Shown piece by piece: positions 4,928 through 7,437 of a stretch of DNA of 7,437 nt. The position numbers and the translations under genes were made by a program. Below the pieces are notes generated by a model that saw nothing but the letters and a program-made list of their open reading frames with translations, was not told where the DNA came from and did not search any database. The stretch comes from JBGTKH01 sp041744735 (GTDB taxonomy: Bacteria; Planctomycetota; Planctomycetia; Pirellulales; Pirellulaceae), in the NCBI GenBank assembly GCA_041744735.1, contig JBGTKH010000384.1, positions 1 to 7,437 of the forward strand. Reading direction: 5' to 3'. Within the stretch, counting starts at the first letter, position 1. Every line of letters starts with the position of its first letter.

Positions 4928-7437
4928 ATGCTTCGCACAATTGTTACTACCTCGCTCCGCCAGCCGATTATTGTATTGGCCTTGGCTTGTGCCTTGTTGG
5001 TGATCGGCTACCGCACGCTGCGCAACGCCCCGCTGGACGTGTTCCCGGAATTCGCGCCGCCGCTGGTCGAAATCCAAACCGAAGCGCCGGGCCTCTCGAC
5101 CGAAGAAGTCGAAAGCCTGATCACCGTGCCGCTGGAGAATGCGCTGAACGCCACGCCGCGGCTGAAGGTGATGCGCTCCAAGTCGGTGCTCGGCCTGTCG
5201 TCAGTCGTGCTGATCTTTCAGGACGGCACCGATTTGATGGAGTCCCGGCAATTGGTCCAAGAGCGATTGACGATCGAGGCCTCGCGGCTGCCGGCCGTCG
5301 CCAAGCCGCCGGTGATTCTGTCGCCGCTGTCCTCGACCAGCCGCGTGATGAAGATCGGCATCTGGTCCGAAAAACTGTCACAAATGGAGATGACCGAGCT
5401 GGCCAAGTGGACCATCCGCCCGCGGCTGATGGCCGTGCCGGGCGTGGCGAACGTGGCGATTTGGGGACAGCGCGACAAACAGTTTCAGGTGCTGGTCGAT
5501 CCCGAACGGCTGCGAGCCCACGGCGTATCGGTGGCCGCGGTCGAGAAAGCCGCCGGCGACGCAGCGATCGTGTCGGGCGGCGGGTTCATCGACACTCCGA
5601 ACCAACGTCTGCCCGTGCGGCACCTGTCATACATCATGGAAGCCGACGACTTGGCTCGCACCGTGGTCGCGTATCGCAGCGGTGCGTCGCTGCGATTGGG
5701 CGACGTGGCCGACGTACAAATCGGATTCCCGCCGCCGATCGGCGACGCCATCATCAACGACGTGCCGGGCCTGCTATTGATCGTCGAAAAGCAACCGTGG
5801 GGCAACACGCTGGAAGTCACGCACAAGGTCGAATCCGCACTGGCCGCGATGAAGCCGGGATTGGCCGACGTGCACGTCGACGCCACAATCTTCCGGCCCG
5901 CCACGTTCATCGAGCGGTCGTTGGAAAATCTTTCATTCGCCATGATGATCGGCTGCGTGCTAGTGATCATCATCTTGTCGCTGTTCTTATTTGACTGGCG
6001 GACCGCGCTGATCAGCTCGACGGCCATCCCGCTGTCGCTGGTCGCGGCGGCGGTTGTGCTGCGGTACGCGGGCGTGACGATGAACACGATGGTGTTGGCC
6101 GGGCTGGTGATCGCGTTGGGAGAAGTCGTGGACGACGCGATCATCGACGTGGAAAACATCGTCCGCCGGCTGCGACTTAATCGCGCGGCTGGCAATCCGC
6201 GGACGGCGTATCGCGTGGTGCTCGACGCATCGCTGGAAGTCCGCGGGGCGGTCGTCTACGGCAGCTTCACCGTGATGCTGGTCATCATGCCGGTGTTTTT
6301 CCTGGAGGGCCTGTCCGGCTCGTTCTTCCGGCCGCTGGCGATGGCGTACCTGTTGGCGATTTTGGCATCGCTGATCGTGGCTCTTACGGTCACGCCGGCC
6401 ATGAGCTTGCTGCTGCTGCCCGGCGCCGTCGACCAGCGGCACGAGTCGCCGTTGGTGCGGCTGCTGAAAGTACCTTATCGGTCGCTGCTGCCGAAGTTCA
6501 TCGAGCGGCCGGTCGTGTCAGTCGTCGCTCTGATCGCGGTGTTGATCGGCACGGCGGCAACGATCCCGATGCTGGGCGAAGAGTTTATGCCCAAGTTTCA
6601 GGAGACCGATTTCCTGATGCACTGGGTCGAGAAGCCCGGCACGTCGATCGAAGCGATGGACCGCATCACGGTACAAGCAAGCAAAGAGTTGCGGTCGGTT
6701 CCCGGCGTGCGCAATTTCGGCTCGCACATCGGCCGGGCCGAAGTGGCCGATGAAGTGGTCGGCCCGAATTTTACAGAGCTCTGGATCAGCCTGGACGAGG
6801 ACGTCGACTATCAAAGCACCGTGGACAAGGTGCAGGAGATTGTGAACGGCTATCCCGGCTTGTATCGCGATCTGCTGACGTACTTGCGCGAGCGGATCAA
6901 GGAGGTGCTGACGGGGACCAGCGCCAGCATCGTCGTGCGCATTTACGGCGACGACTTGGCCACGCTGCGCGATACCGCTCATGACGTTGAAGCGGCCATT
7001 CACGAGGTGCCGGGCATTATCAATCTAAAGGTCGAGCCGCACGTGCTCGTGCCGCAATTGAACGTGCGGCTGAACCCCGAGGCCGCGGAGCAATTCGGCC
7101 TGACCGCGGGCGATGTGCGGCGAGCAGCCACGACGTTGGTGAAAGGCACGAAGGTCGGCGAGGTGTACGATCAGCAGAAGATTTTCGACGTCGCCGTGTG
7201 GGGCGTCCCCGACGTGCGCTGCGACATGGCGGCCGTGCGCGAACTGCTGATCGAAACACCCAGCGGCGGACACGTACCGCTGGGCGACGTGGCCGACGTG
7301 GCGATCGTCGCCGCGCCGAATGAAATCAAACGCGAAAATGCGTCGCGGCGGATCGACGTCACGTGCAATGTTCAAGGGCGCGATCTGGGCAGCGTCGCTG
7401 AGGAAATTGAGCAGCGCGTGCTGCAAGTTTCCTTTCC
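4928..7437 (+). CDS. RND-family efflux permease, CusA/CzcA-like (3' end beyond window)
   Basis: The frame opens at ATG 4928; an in-frame TGA at 4922 excludes any earlier start. The ribosome-binding site is weak (GGCGGGAA ending 7 nt before). It stays open for 836 codons to the right edge, against about 1,030-1,070 for full-length family members. It encodes an inner-membrane proton-driven pump subunit that works as a trimer with a membrane-fusion protein and outer-membrane channel. TM1 is at about 13-33. The first periplasmic region includes IFQDGTD and SRQLVQERL, as in CzcA. TM2-TM6 lie at about 336-495 and TM7 at about 529-548; the second periplasmic region is cut. The TM4 relay is A396-L-G-E-V-V-D402-D403-A-I-I-D407-V-E409-N. 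CzcA's first relay Asp is replaced by Ala, and a DD pair as in AcrB is present. Positions matching CusA's three copper-binding Met read H565, F615 and E659. The family is certain; the substrate is open. Confidence 0.95.
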   Translation, partial: MLRTIVTTSLRQPIIVLALACALLVIGYRTLRNAPLDVFPEFAPPLVEIQTEAPGLSTEEVESLITVPLENALNATPRLKVMRSKSVLGLSSVVLIFQDGTDLMESRQLVQERLTIEASRLPAVAKPPVILSPLSSTSRVMKIGIWSEKLSQMEMTELAKWTIRPRLMAVPGVANVAIWGQRDKQFQVLVDPERLRAHGVSVAAVEKAAGDAAIVSGGGFIDTPNQRLPVRHLSYIMEADDLARTVVAYRSGASLRLGDVADVQIGFPPPIGDAIINDVPGLLLIVEKQPWGNTLEVTHKVESALAAMKPGLADVHVDATIFRPATFIERSLENLSFAMMIGCVLVIIILSLFLFDWRTALISSTAIPLSLVAAAVVLRYAGVTMNTMVLAGLVIALGEVVDDAIIDVENIVRRLRLNRAAGNPRTAYRVVLDASLEVRGAVVYGSFTVMLVIMPVFFLEGLSGSFFRPLAMAYLLAILASLIVALTVTPAMSLLLLPGAVDQRHESPLVRLLKVPYRSLLPKFIERPVVSVVALIAVLIGTAATIPMLGEEFMPKFQETDFLMHWVEKPGTSIEAMDRITVQASKELRSVPGVRNFGSHIGRAEVADEVVGPNFTELWISLDEDVDYQSTVDKVQEIVNGYPGLYRDLLTYLRERIKEVLTGTSASIVVRIYGDDLATLRDTAHDVEAAIHEVPGIINLKVEPHVLVPQLNVRLNPEAAEQFGLTAGDVRRAATTLVKGTKVGEVYDQQKIFDVAVWGVPDVRCDMAAVRELLIETPSGGHVPLGDVADVAIVAAPNEIKRENASRRIDVTCNVQGRDLGSVAEEIEQRVLQVSF

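Noticed and set aside
4493..5077. 194-codon minus-strand frame across the divergent gap and RND start
   Set aside because: It overlaps the RND signal-anchor region in antisense and spans the repeats; composition is not protein-like.
4846..5994. 382-codon plus-strand frame overlapping the start of the RND gene
   Set aside because: It is an alternative frame of the RND gene, strongly Arg-rich and without hydrophobic segments; the RND frame explains the DNA fully.
5485..7426. Several long minus-strand frames beneath the RND gene
   Set aside because: All are antisense to the RND frame, rich in Arg, His and Gln or Ser and Thr, and lack domain structure or upstream ribosome-binding sites.
1..7437. 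tRNA, rRNA, insertion sequence or prophage genes
   Set aside because: No cloverleaf, conserved rRNA segment, transposase motif or phage-type gene was recognised on either strand.

Overview
The window looks like chromosomal DNA from a Planctomycetota bacterium, most likely Pirellulales-like. This rests on four things. The DNA is moderately GC-rich. Exported VWA proteins are spaced by roughly 200-bp gaps. Palindromic repeats of the kinds I associate with planctomycete intergenic DNA (arms reading TAGGATGG...CCATCCTA, GGTTCCCAAGC...GCTTGGGAACC, GCCGGCTTACGCCGGC) fill those gaps. Finally, the protein families themselves fit. The taxonomic call is inference; no rRNA or other marker gene is present.

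Left part (1-4307, minus strand). Three genes read leftwards, each with its own strong Shine-Dalgarno sequence and an N-terminal signal peptide. In transcription order they are: (i) a 387-aa secreted VWA protein with a CxxC motif and a charged, helical C-terminus (4307-3144); (ii) a predicted exported thioredoxin-like protein interrupted in frame by one TGA codon (2931-1987); (iii) a VIT + VWA protein with a complete MIDAS site, which runs off the left edge (1791-1). Gaps of 212 and 195 bp separate them, and each gap holds a palindromic element that could act as a terminator or processing site.

Right part (4928-7437, plus strand). A divergent gene encodes a large RND-family efflux permease related to CusA/CzcA. 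It is cut by the right edge after 836 codons. Its transmembrane proton-relay segment carries an Asp-Asp pair as in AcrB-type pumps, and the three copper-binding methionines of CusA are not conserved, so heavy-metal export cannot be assumed. No membrane-fusion or outer-membrane partner gene precedes it. The 620-bp divergent gap (4308-4927) has no convincing gene but holds several short repeats and hairpins.

The most interesting signal is the TGA in gene (ii). Reading frame, codon use and protein character continue without a break across it. By spacing, the TGA falls where the first Cys of a thioredoxin CxxC motif would be, and a stem-loop resembling a bacterial SECIS follows directly. Selenocysteine recoding, a recent nonsense mutation, a sequencing error, or two separately translated pieces are all possible; the sequence alone does not decide.
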